Assembly (NCBI GenBank): GCA_006844635.1
Contig: SPJO01000125.1
Coordinates: forward strand, 1 to 35,358
DNA: 35,358 nucleotides
Source of the DNA: Methylophilaceae bacterium
Lineage (GTDB): Bacteria > Pseudomonadota > Gammaproteobacteria > Burkholderiales > Methylophilaceae
Reading direction: 5' to 3'
Shown here: piece by piece, positions 1 through 8,549 of the stretch
Numbering within the stretch: the first letter of the stretch is position 1
Layout of the letters: each line of letters starts with the position of its first letter
Notes under the pieces: model-generated
What the model was told of the DNA's origin: nothing
What the model saw: only the letters and a program-made list of their open reading frames with translations
Databases searched by the model: none
Program-made: the position numbers and the translations under genes

Positions 1-936
1 ACATTGATATCGCCGCCATGCCCGTTTAGGTTGCCATAAGTTTCTAAGTTGCGCGTTGCAATATCGCCATTCGTATTGCTGATGTTGATGCTGCCTGCGC
101 TGCCTGCTAACCCAGTACCCCGCGCTGCGCCACTACGTGCATTAATGGTACTGGTCGTATTAATATCACCAGCACCCGTTGAGCTTATTGTAATAGCACC
201 GGCATTACCACCATTAGCATTACTACCTGTGCCAGATGCGCCACTACCGCCATAAGCATAGACTTGTTTTGTTGCAATAGCACCGGTTGCGTTTAAATTA
301 ATATTGCCAGCATTACCACCGGCTTGGTTTAAGCCACGGCCATTGCCACCATAAGCATAAATCACATTGTTAAAGCTTAAATTTGCACCAGAAATATTGA
401 CATCTCCAGCATTACCGCCCACAGCCGTATTGCCGCTACGCGGTGTTGCACCCTGTGCATAAACACGACTCGTGACAGTGACATCACCACTGGCATTCAT
501 ATTGATATTGCCGCCGTTGCCACCAGCTGAAGTACTACCAGCGGCTGTACCGCCACCAGAAGCGTACACATTACCTGTTGCGGTAATATTGCCATTGCTT
601 GCTGTTAGATTAATTTCACCTGCGTTACCGTTGGTATTGCCATGCACATAGAGGTTCTTCGTATCAATATCGCCATTCGTATTGGTAATATTGATGCTAG
701 CTGCGGCACCACCAGCGCCTGTTCCTCTTGCCGTACCATTCCGCGCATTCAATGTACCAGTGTTAATATCGCCAGCAGCTGTCGATTGAATCGTAACCGT
801 ACCAGCATCACCACCTGCTGTGTTACCTGTACCGCCATTACCACCATAAGCAGAAATGTTATTGACGGTAATCGCACCAGCCGCTGTTAGGTTCACATCA
901 CCGCCGCTCACACCATCTAAACCCGCCGTGCTGTTT
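1..936 (-). repeat. Beta-helix repeat array with a ~200-residue higher-order period in TpsA
   Basis: The translated minus strand shows units of 29-36 residues built as GGNAG-(D/N)IN...G-I...(V/I)YA-GG-G. Six units spanning residues encoded at about 3-608 sum to 202 residues. The stretch at about 59-330 aligns with about 665-936 at an offset of 594-606 bp, for example AARGTGLAGSAGSINISNTN against TARGTGAGGAAASINITNTN. This points to an old in-frame duplication inside a right-handed beta-helix. The left end runs off the window, so further copies may exist. Confidence 0.6.
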
Positions 937-2894
937 CGGCCAGTTGAAATGATATTGCTGGCCATATTAATTGCATTACTCGCGGTAACACTAATGTCAC
1001 CAGAATCTTGGCCCACGTTACCTTGTGTTTGCAAATAACCAGCTGTCGTTGAGCTCACCACATTTGCTGCATTGAAATTAATACCGCCAGTCCGCGCAAA
1101 TACGCGTTGGTTAATATTGATATCACCAGCACCGCTACTATCGGCATCGGCAGTGACATTGATTGCACCAGAGCCATAACTATTTAAACGGCCAATTAAG
1201 TTAACATCATTATCAGCCTTTAAAGTAATACCGCCTGTACCGCGTGTACTGATCTCTGCATTCACATTAATGTCATTATTGGCTTCCAAGAAGACACTGT
1301 TATCGGTAAGCATCGACAATGTATTGGCGACTGTAATGTCATTCGTCGCTTGTAAATATAACTCTGAGAAGCCGCGGACATCATTAATCTGGATTGTCGT
1401 CGTCCCGACAACGGGCGCATCAGCAAATGCCACATCAGGTGTGCCATCCGCATTATTTGTTGGTGCCGTTTGTGTGCTGTTATTCAACACGATGTTTTCT
1501 GGATCGAATAAGACGGTACCACCTGTACCATTCTCTGCCGTTACATCAATTTGTCCCGAGAAGGTTAGGTTTTGTTTACCAGAAACCTCTACAAAACCAC
1601 CATTTCCAGCTTGATCGCCACCCTTGGCAGAAACACTACCGTAATGACGGGTGGTTTGGTCTGCCCAAACAATAGCTTTACCGCCATCACCGGTTTGTGT
1701 CGCGTCGACATTAATATTGGTATTCGCACCAACATAAGTCGTACGGGCATTATCGACTTCAGCATTTTTACCCTGATAATCACCACCCACTAAAACCGTA
1801 CCGCCACCAGCATCACCAGAAGCCTCTAGATTAGCATCACCTAACAAGGCGACTTGCTCACCCGTTACGGTAATCGTCCCGCCCTTGCTACCAGCGGTAT
1901 TTCCCCGCGCTGACAATGCTCCCGTCACAGCGACTTGCGCATTATCGCCGCCTTCAAGACGAATCACGCCATTACGCTCCACCAGCGTATTCGCTTGAGT
2001 AATGCCGGATACATTCACTGCTGAGCTTCGAGAGTTTGTTGCCAACTGCACCGCACCACCATCAGCTTGTATATTGCCTGCCTGTGTTACCACTGCTTGC
2101 AAAGCATCGCCCGATAGATTCGCTTTGACTAAACCATTCCCATAGAAATCCAACACTGCTGTATTGGCAGAAGCCATCACAACACTCCCTTGATTAGCCG
2201 CAATATTACCGGTGTTTTCCACCTGTTGACCGAGTAATACAACGTAGCCACCGTCGGCCACCTTTATTGTGCCTTGGTTAGTCACTGCGCCATTAGCGCC
2301 GTTTGCTGTAAATTGATAATGACCATTCAAGAAGTTGCCATTAGTAATATTCATGCTTGATGCCACTAGGCCACCAACATCGACTTGTGCGCCTTGTCCA
2401 AATAAGACACCATTTTGATTGATTAAGAACAAGTGGCCGTTAGAACTTAATCCGCCCAAAATACTGGTCGCAGCATTGCCAGTGGAACGGAATAAGCCGT
2501 GCCCAGCACCTTGCGTAAAGAAAACATTCACACTTTCATTGGCAGCAATATCTAGTGAGCTTGCTGCACCAATCACACGGCTCGTGGTGACATTGAGGTT
2601 TAAATGATTACCGGTCGTCGTCGCACTGGCATTACCTGACTCAATCACTAAATCAGTCCACTGCGCCAAAGCGTTTTGATGACCGCCTAACAGTGCGGCA
2701 CTCACAAATAGCCCTAGTGCTGCGCGTTTTGCTAACATCAAACTTGGGTAGCGATCCGCTTTCTTAGCGGAGTCGCCTGCCACGGCTTTATTGCCTTTAC
2801 TATGACCTTTGACATGCTCAGCAACCACAACAAACGCTTCTTGTATGTGGCTCCAAATTACGCGATACCGATGATTTAGTGATGGCTTTTTCAT
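1..2894 (-). CDS. Two-partner secretion exoprotein (TpsA, filamentous haemagglutinin-like), 3' end missing
   Basis: Large surface or secreted adhesin-type exoprotein. The frame read leftward from ATG 2894 has no stop to the window edge (about 964 codons), so the C-terminus lies outside. Residues 1-34 resemble the extended signal peptide region of TPS and autotransporter proteins (HRYRVIWSHIQEAFVVVAEH). A second basic and hydrophobic signal follows, with likely cleavage after NALA at about residue 77. Residues about 78-330 form the haemagglutination-activity (TPS) domain, with FLINQNGVLFG as the usual NPNG-type motif (Q replaces P). Further on come the family-typical phrases VWADQTTRHYGSV and LFDPENIVL, then Gly/Asn-rich beta-helix repeats. 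An SD-like GGGG sits about 8 nt before the ATG. The transporter gene tpsB lies directly upstream on the same strand. The cargo function cannot be read from the sequence. Confidence 0.9.
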   Translation of the reverse strand, partial: MKKPSLNHRYRVIWSHIQEAFVVVAEHVKGHSKGNKAVAGDSAKKADRYPSLMLAKRAALGLFVSAALLGGHQNALAQWTDLVIESGNASATTTGNHLNLNVTTSRVIGAASSLDIAANESVNVFFTQGAGHGLFRSTGNAATSILGGLSSNGHLFLINQNGVLFGQGAQVDVGGLVASSMNITNGNFLNGHYQFTANGANGAVTNQGTIKVADGGYVVLLGQQVENTGNIAANQGSVVMASANTAVLDFYGNGLVKANLSGDALQAVVTQAGNIQADGGAVQLATNSRSSAVNVSGITQANTLVERNGVIRLEGGDNAQVAVTGALSARGNTAGSKGGTITVTGEQVALLGDANLEASGDAGGGTVLVGGDYQGKNAEVDNARTTYVGANTNINVDATQTGDGGKAIVWADQTTRHYGSVSAKGGDQAGNGGFVEVSGKQNLTFSGQIDVTAENGTGGTVLFDPENIVLNNSTQTAPTNNADGTPDVAFADAPVVGTTTIQINDVRGFSELYLQATNDITVANTLSMLTDNSVFLEANNDINVNAEISTRGTGGITLKADNDVNLIGRLNSYGSGAINVTADADSSGAGDININQRVFARTGGINFNAANVVSSTTAGYLQTQGNVGQDSGDISVTASNAINMASNIISTGRNSTAGLDGVSGGDVNLTAAGAITVNNISAYGGNGGTGNTAGGDAGTVTIQSTAAGDINTGTLNARNGTARGTGAGGAAASINITNTNGDIDTKNLYVHGNTNGNAGEINLTASNGNITATGNVYASGGGTAAGSTSAGGNGGNINMNASGDVTVTSRVYAQGATPRSGNTAVGGNAGDVNISGANLSFNNVIYAYGGNGRGLNQAGGNAGNINLNATGAIATKQVYAYGGSGASGTGSNANGGNAGAITISSTGAGDINTTSTINARSGAARGTGLAGSAGSINISNTNGDIATRNLETYGNLNGHGGDIN

Positions 2895-2906
2895 GCTTTA
2901 CCCCAG

Positions 2907-2926
2907 TTATTACCCATTGGTAATAA
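2907..2926 (-). promoter_or_regulatory. Perfect inverted repeat in the tpsA leader, next to the ribosome-binding site
   Basis: TTATTACC (2907-2914) and GGTAATAA (2919-2926) form a perfect 8-bp inverted repeat with a 4-nt centre. The SD-like GGGG of tpsA (complement of 2901-2904) starts two bases from it. It could be a repressor operator or an RNA hairpin limiting tpsA translation. The function is inferred from position only. Confidence 0.45.
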
Positions 2927-3058
2927 ATAGTGTTTTATTCCTTTATCAATTTAATGGCTAACAGTTTTACAATTGTTTAAATATCATTCAATAAGATAAT
3001 GCAAGATGCTTGCCAACTGCATTGCAACGATAATGCTTACACCGGATATCGCCTAAAA

Positions 3059-3087
3059 GCCAGGACAGGCCTGCCTTTCAGGCTGGC
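3059..3087 (-). other. Overlapping dyads in the tpsB-tpsA gap
   Basis: GCCAG (3059-3063) pairs with CTGGC (3083-3087), and CCTG (3070-3073) pairs with CAGG (3079-3082) around a 5-nt loop; a 6-nt bulge lies on one side. The palindrome CAGGCCTG (3066-3073) overlaps. No T-run follows on either strand, so it is not a clear intrinsic terminator. It could be an attenuator or processing site that lowers tpsA relative to tpsB. The rest of the 285-bp gap is AT-rich with no gene. Confidence 0.3.
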
Positions 3088-3179
3088 CATGCTAATTTAA
3101 TCCAACAGTAGCAAGCTCACACGACAACCTAAAACTCAACCAAGTTGTTGATTATTCAACAGTCTTGTTTTGATATTGA

Positions 3180-4877
3180 TTAAAAATATTTAATGAGCTG
3201 ACCCCAAAAACGCAATTCATTTTCTGCGCCTTCTCCCGAAAAATCACGGTTTTGATGAGAGCCGCTAACACTCAACACCCAGTTCTGCTTAAATGTTGCA
3301 TCCACACCTAATCCCGCCTGTATGGATTTCACATGGTTATCACCGCTCAGCGCCTTTTGATTAATCTTTCCGCGGCCCAAGTCTAAAAAAACATATGGGC
3401 TGATATCAACAATGCCTTTTTTGGTCAACACCTCAGCAACGGTTAGCTTTTGCCTAAACTCTGCGCCTAGTACCAAGCCAGTATCAGCTAAACTAGGCAG
3501 CTCCGCATATTGGCGCCAAGCACTAACGCCACCAATGGACATTTTCTCAACACTATCTAAATTTTTGCTGGCACGCTGATAGTCCGCATGTAAACTCAGG
3601 CTTGAGCCATTATCAAAATACTGCAACCTTGAAGCAGTTAAGTTATATTTAACAAAGCCACCCTTTGTATCTGCGCCTATTTGATCAATGTTTTCTGCAG
3701 TGTCATTATTAAATTTAAGCCTACCACCACGGATATTGATACCCGCCTGATGGCTAACATTGCCAGCAGCATTCAACCAATCGGCTACTAACCCTACCTC
3801 TGCAGCTGTAATCTTGCGGCGATTTTCTAATGCCGCCAACCCAACTTCATCGTTCATCACTTTGTATGAAGTCGCAAAATGCGCAGTTACCCCTTTTTGC
3901 GCATCTCTAATAACAGGGTGGTCTAGTGCAATATTAAAATATTGGCTTTCACCACTAGCATCTAGCGGCGCTAGTTCACGGCCTAACTTATAATCCACAT
4001 AGTTATAACCTAGGCTCAATAAAGTACCCGCAGCATGCACTGGTGTGGTGTAACCGAAATTCAAGCCTCGTTGCCCATTTGCTCTCGCTCTTTTTAAGTC
4101 CAAACTTAACTGATCACCTAAACCTGCCGGGTTATTTAACTTAGCACCCGCAATCAAGACCTCGCGCCCAGTAAAGCGGTTGCCATAAGTATTGCCACCT
4201 AAATAGGCTTGTACTTTTGGTAAAGGTTCTAATGTGACTTCAATATCTGTCGCGCCCACACGGTCATTTGGACTTAACTGCGCCGTAGCACGTGTAGCTG
4301 GCAACGCGTTTAGAATAGAAACATTACGCACGAGGTTACGTTCACTCACCGTATCACCTGGCTGCAAGCGATAGGCTGCAATATTTTGCATAAAAACGGC
4401 ATCAAAACCGGCTGTACCGCTGCTGCTTAACTCACCCAGCTGACCTTCTATCACCGTAATCTCCACAGTATTACCAGCGATGTCCTGCGTTGGCAGGTAG
4501 GCTTGCGCTAAGAAATAGCCATGTTTCCGATAAAAAGCTGTAATCACTTGTGTTGCATCATTCAGCGCATTCATCCCAATTTGGCGGTTTTGGTAGTCGG
4601 TGAGTAGTGCATTTAATGCATCCGCAGTAAATGATGCATTACCACTAAAGACAAAGCGGTCGACTGATATCTTGATAGCATCACTACCTGCTACTGGCTG
4701 ATAGGGTAACTTTTCTTCCTGTTTAATGTCGACAGGGCGGGTGCTTGGTTGTTTTTTTGGCTGCTCTGCTCGCGGGATATCCGCAACATTTGGTACGCCG
4801 CCAGCGATTGCAGCGCTAGCAAAAATACTAGCGAGCCATAAAACCACTACTTTTAGTATGAAGTTATTAAAAATCAT
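3180..4877 (-). CDS. Two-partner secretion outer-membrane transporter (TpsB, ShlB/FhaC/HecB family)
   Basis: Outer-membrane beta-barrel of the Omp85 superfamily that exports the TpsA protein encoded just downstream. The 565 residues match the usual family length of about 550-590. A signal peptide covers about residues 1-25 (cleavage near SAAIA-GG). A proline- and charge-rich linker to about residue 65 precedes a ShlB-type POTRA domain at about 68-150 (from IKISVDRFVFSG to EITVIEGQLGEL). A 16-stranded barrel domain fills the remainder. The last residue is Phe (LIKYF), the usual C-terminal signal for barrel insertion. A second POTRA is not obvious by eye, although ShlB-type proteins usually carry two. 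Gene order tpsB-tpsA on one strand with a 285-bp gap suggests co-transcription and an obligate pair. Confidence 0.92.
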   Translation of the reverse strand: MIFNNFILKVVVLWLASIFASAAIAGGVPNVADIPRAEQPKKQPSTRPVDIKQEEKLPYQPVAGSDAIKISVDRFVFSGNASFTADALNALLTDYQNRQIGMNALNDATQVITAFYRKHGYFLAQAYLPTQDIAGNTVEITVIEGQLGELSSSGTAGFDAVFMQNIAAYRLQPGDTVSERNLVRNVSILNALPATRATAQLSPNDRVGATDIEVTLEPLPKVQAYLGGNTYGNRFTGREVLIAGAKLNNPAGLGDQLSLDLKRARANGQRGLNFGYTTPVHAAGTLLSLGYNYVDYKLGRELAPLDASGESQYFNIALDHPVIRDAQKGVTAHFATSYKVMNDEVGLAALENRRKITAAEVGLVADWLNAAGNVSHQAGINIRGGRLKFNNDTAENIDQIGADTKGGFVKYNLTASRLQYFDNGSSLSLHADYQRASKNLDSVEKMSIGGVSAWRQYAELPSLADTGLVLGAEFRQKLTVAEVLTKKGIVDISPYVFLDLGRGKINQKALSGDNHVKSIQAGLGVDATFKQNWVLSVSGSHQNRDFSGEGAENELRFWGQLIKYF

Positions 4878-4948
4878 TAGCTTACTATTACATGTTTAAC
4901 GCAAACAGTGTCCTTGTTTTATATATTTTTACAGTTAGGTACTCTGTA

Positions 4949-6157
4949 CTATGACGCTTCTAGTGCTTTACCAAACTGCTCGATCAATATTGGCGCAATG
5001 GTTTTTAAGTTGTGTGATTCTTCTACTCGCCGCCGGCCTTCTTTGCCTTTCGCTGCAAGTGTTACTGGGGTGTCTTGTAAAGCTTGTCGTATAGCAGAAG
5101 CGATATGGTCTATTGATCCTGCTGGAATAATCCAGCCGCAACCTTCATCCACCAACTCTGGAATGCCTGCAATATAAGTTGAAATTACTGGGCGACCTAA
5201 TGCCAACGCTTCCATAATGACCACAGGCAAACCTTCAGCAAAGCTTGGTAATAATAGTGCTCGTGACTGTTTGACATGTTCTCTAACTTTGACGTTCTCC
5301 ATCCAGCCGTGCAAAACAACCATGTCTTGTACTTGATACTTCTTAACCGAGGCTTCCAAGGCTTGTCTCGATTCACCATCACCAACAAAATGGATTTTTA
5401 GATTTGGAAACTCATCTTTTAACTGTGCAAGGGCGGGCGGGAAGAGTAACTGCGCCTTTTGTGGGCACAAACGGCCGACGCAAACCAAGTTTTGATTGCT
5501 TGCATCAACCGTATAGTTAGGTTCAAACTCATCCACATGCAAACCACAATGCACAATGACAATTTTGTCCCAATGTTCATAACTGCTAAATCGCACTAGC
5601 TGCACTCGGCAGAAGTTCGAAATGGCAGCGACAAATGCAGCATGCTCGACCTTCAAAGCCATGCTAATCGTATCCGGGTTTACAAACTCATCCGGCCCAT
5701 GTGCGGTAAAGCTATAACTAGCACCACCCATCACTTTTGCTAGCATTGCTACCGTCGTTGCATTGGTAGAAAAATGTACATGCACATGCTTTAGGTTTTC
5801 GTGTTGACAGCGCTGATAAAAAGCAGTCGCCTGCATAAAATAGGCAATATGTTTAGCCGAGAAGTGCACATCATTACTACAAACTTTTAACCACAGTTTG
5901 AACGCTTTTAAAAAGCCAAATGGGTTGAACATTAAAGTCTTAAATAGGGCCGCAAATAAACCCAATATATTGCCCGACAATAAGTATTGTGTTTTTTCTT
6001 GATCGGCAATATCTAATGGGTCAACCAACTGGTCGGCCCATTTTCTCACTGCAATCCTTACAACCTCTAAACCTGCCGCCTCTAAGGCTTCTATTTCCCG
6101 TCTAATAAAAGTGGTACTCGTCAACGGGTAGGTGTTCATTAAGTAAGCTACTTTCAC
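4949..6157 (-). CDS. Glycosyltransferase family 4, exopolysaccharide/colanic-acid type
   Basis: GT-B fold retaining glycosyltransferase, probably moving a sugar from a nucleotide-sugar donor in polysaccharide or surface-glycan synthesis. The N-terminal Rossmann half starts directly at MKVAYLMNTYPLTSTTF, typical of WcaL/AmsK-like enzymes. TAHGPDEF at about 151-158 is acceptor-side sequence. The donor half has VGRLCPQK at about 227-234 and the GT4 E-x7-E pair E308/E316 in SFAEGLPVVIMEALALG. The length of 402 is normal. The start is GTG at 6157, supported by AAGG about six bases upstream; ATG at codon 7 would cut into the first strand. It lies 71 bp upstream of tpsB on the same strand, so it may share transcription with the TPS pair. 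Acceptor and donor are unknown. Confidence 0.87.
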   Translation of the reverse strand: MKVAYLMNTYPLTSTTFIRREIEALEAAGLEVVRIAVRKWADQLVDPLDIADQEKTQYLLSGNILGLFAALFKTLMFNPFGFLKAFKLWLKVCSNDVHFSAKHIAYFMQATAFYQRCQHENLKHVHVHFSTNATTVAMLAKVMGGASYSFTAHGPDEFVNPDTISMALKVEHAAFVAAISNFCRVQLVRFSSYEHWDKIVIVHCGLHVDEFEPNYTVDASNQNLVCVGRLCPQKAQLLFPPALAQLKDEFPNLKIHFVGDGESRQALEASVKKYQVQDMVVLHGWMENVKVREHVKQSRALLLPSFAEGLPVVIMEALALGRPVISTYIAGIPELVDEGCGWIIPAGSIDHIASAIRQALQDTPVTLAAKGKEGRRRVEESHNLKTIAPILIEQFGKALEAS

Positions 6158-6192
6158 AACTTGCCTTTTCTACAATTAAATCAATCAAAAGT

Positions 6193-6201
6193 ATTCTAGC
6201 A
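6193..6201 (-). promoter_or_regulatory. Candidate extended -10 promoter for the glycosyltransferase gene
   Basis: Read on the minus strand this is TGCTAGAAT: an extended -10 (TGn) plus TAGAAT, five of six bases to consensus. It would start transcription about 30 bases before the GTG start of the glycosyltransferase gene. No good -35 is visible, which is compatible with extended -10 promoters. It could drive the glycosyltransferase-tpsB-tpsA unit. Confidence 0.35.
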
Positions 6202-6256
6202 CATATTAAATCAAAGACTTAACTGATATTCCTCATGTAACCTTATAAGATTGTCT

Positions 6257-8437
6257 TTAGAACTCTAATGGGTCTATATCCAACACCCATCGTAATTTAT
6301 TGGCTAGCTTTTGTGCTCTTAACTGTGGCATCCACACCCGTAACAATTGCTGGAGATCTTTTCTCGTTTCTGCTTGCAACAACAACTGCCCGCGCTCCAT
6401 ACTTTTCAAGCGTTCCATTTGCGGTCGCAATGGATCATAAACCATGACATCTTTGGAAATTTCACGCGCCTGTTGAGCTGCTTTATTGAGGAATTGCAAG
6501 ACGTGTGTGTAAGTACTTGCTTCCGCCTTTAACATAGCAAAATAGCTGGTTGGAGGAAACTGCATAGCCTGTCGCTCATCCAACAACGTGTCTGCATAAG
6601 CTTCATAGTCTTGTGCACGTAGCGCAGTAAATAAATCATGCTGTGGGAAAGTTGTTTGTATCAGCACTTCTCCAGCAATCGCCGCACGACCAGCACGACC
6701 AGACACTTGCATCAGCTGCGAGAACAGCCTCTCACTCGCTCTAAAATCTGGACTGAATAATGCCGTATCAGTATCGATGACGCCGACTAAGGTTAAATGT
6801 GGAAAATCATGCCCTTTAGCCAGCATTTGTGTGCCAACTAAAATATCGATCGTTTTATCATGCACTTTACTGAGCAATGCGGTTAATGCATTTTTATTAC
6901 GAACGCTGTCTCTATCAACGCGTGCGATGTTCGCTTCTGGAAAGAGCGACGCCAACGTTTGTTCTAGCCGCTGCGTGGCCTGGCCCACTGGACTTAAATC
7001 TGGATTACCGCAATCTGGACATTGTATTGGTATACGCTGTTCATGCCCGCAATGATGACACTTCATGCGCTTTTGGTTTAAATGCACAACCAACCGTGCA
7101 GAACAGCGCATACAGGGCGCCGTCCACTGACAAGCATTACAATGCATGACGGGCGCATAACCACGCCGGTTTAAAAACAAGAGGCTTTGTTCGCCACGGC
7201 TTAAACGCTCTCGCATGGCTTTAATTAAGATAGGTGACAAACCATTTTCTGTCGGTGATTTACCAATATCAATACAATGTATTTTCGGTAATTGTGCATT
7301 GTCTACTGCACGTGCTTTTAAACGGAGCAAACCATACTGCTGTTTTTTCGCCAGGTACCAGGTTTCTAAGGAGGGTGTGGCACTACCCATCAAAATAGGA
7401 ATACTCAACTGCTTAGCACGCATCATTGCAACATCGCGTGCATGATAGCGCATACCATCTTGCTGCTTATATGAACCATCATGCTCTTCATCAATCATGA
7501 TGATTTTCAAGTGAGGCATTGCAGTGAAAACACTTAAGCGGGTGCCAATGACAATCTTAGCATCACCACTACTGGCAGCCTGCCACGATTGTAAGCGCTC
7601 ACTTTCAGTCAAATTACTATGTAAAGTCGCGAGCGGATATTCGCTTAAACGACTCCTAAAACGCGCTTCTAATTGAGGTGTTAAATTAATTTCAGGCACC
7701 AGCACCAGTGCTTGAGCATCTTTTTCAGCAAGCATTGTTTTTAATATCTGAATGTAAACCTCAGTCTTTCCACTCCCGGTGATGCCGTACAATAACCATG
7801 GCTTAAAGGTCGACTGCTCGCTTAGCACTGACTTAATCACGGCTTGCTGTTCTTGATTCAGTGTTGGTTCAGCGCTCGATGATTTGATTGAGGGTTTAAC
7901 CGCAATCACTTCCTCTTGTTGCAAACACCCCATTTCCTTAAGCTTAATAATGGCTTTCCGCCAGCTGCCAGAGATGGCTGCTAACTGCGCTTCTGTAGCA
8001 CTGCCCTGTTGCAAGACTTCTACGATGCGCTGTAATACAAGCTGTCGCTTTGGCAAATCATTAATGTCGACTACCTGCGTTAGGCTATAAATAAAACTTT
8101 TACGCGTGACGGCTGGTTTAATTTGCCGCAAACGCAATGGCAGGGCGGCAATCATCGCTTGGCCTAACGGGTAGTGATAATAGTTTGCGCAAAAACTTAA
8201 CAACTTAAACATACGCGCATCAAATACAACATCATCAAACACATGTTCCACTGGTTTGAGTTTATCTCGTGACACATCAGAACTATCTGAGATCTCCACA
8301 ATCACACCAACGAGTTTTCTTCCTGAAAACGAAACCACGGCGCGCGCGCCTACCTTGGCATTAAACCCATCATTTGCATAATCAAATAAACGGTTTAGCG
8401 GAACATCCAGTCCTATTCTCAGGATTTGTAAAGACAT
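6257..8437 (-). CDS. priA: Primosomal protein N' (replication restart helicase PriA)
   Basis: 3'-to-5' superfamily 2 helicase that recognises stalled forks and starts reassembly of the replisome. The 726 residues match the family (E. coli about 730). The N-terminal 3'-DNA-binding domain spans about 1-100. Walker A GITGSGKT lies at 218-225, the DEEH box at 316-319 and helicase motif III GSATPS at about 351-356. Eight cysteines in four CxxC pairs (C433/436, C442/445, C460/463, C473/476) build the two zinc sites. Motif V-like GTQMLAKGHDF and motif VI QVSGRAGR at 577-584 are present. All key residues look intact. The gene is divergent from argS with a 112-bp gap. The reading is secure. Confidence 0.97.
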   Translation of the reverse strand: MSLQILRIGLDVPLNRLFDYANDGFNAKVGARAVVSFSGRKLVGVIVEISDSSDVSRDKLKPVEHVFDDVVFDARMFKLLSFCANYYHYPLGQAMIAALPLRLRQIKPAVTRKSFIYSLTQVVDINDLPKRQLVLQRIVEVLQQGSATEAQLAAISGSWRKAIIKLKEMGCLQQEEVIAVKPSIKSSSAEPTLNQEQQAVIKSVLSEQSTFKPWLLYGITGSGKTEVYIQILKTMLAEKDAQALVLVPEINLTPQLEARFRSRLSEYPLATLHSNLTESERLQSWQAASSGDAKIVIGTRLSVFTAMPHLKIIMIDEEHDGSYKQQDGMRYHARDVAMMRAKQLSIPILMGSATPSLETWYLAKKQQYGLLRLKARAVDNAQLPKIHCIDIGKSPTENGLSPILIKAMRERLSRGEQSLLFLNRRGYAPVMHCNACQWTAPCMRCSARLVVHLNQKRMKCHHCGHEQRIPIQCPDCGNPDLSPVGQATQRLEQTLASLFPEANIARVDRDSVRNKNALTALLSKVHDKTIDILVGTQMLAKGHDFPHLTLVGVIDTDTALFSPDFRASERLFSQLMQVSGRAGRAAIAGEVLIQTTFPQHDLFTALRAQDYEAYADTLLDERQAMQFPPTSYFAMLKAEASTYTHVLQFLNKAAQQAREISKDVMVYDPLRPQMERLKSMERGQLLLQAETRKDLQQLLRVWMPQLRAQKLANKLRWVLDIDPLEF

Positions 8438-8549
8438 GTTAATGATGTGAGTAGATAGTTTTTGTGTAAGGCAGTAATGAGTTAAAATACTGGCTTCGCA
8501 GATTTAATGCAACCACTCAATTCAACTAGCCTAAATTAAGACAAGAACC

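Noticed and set aside
1..2000. Repeated short motifs that might suggest a CRISPR array or satellite
   Set aside because: Unit length is irregular, there are no unique spacers, and the open frame continues throughout. They are beta-helix coding repeats.
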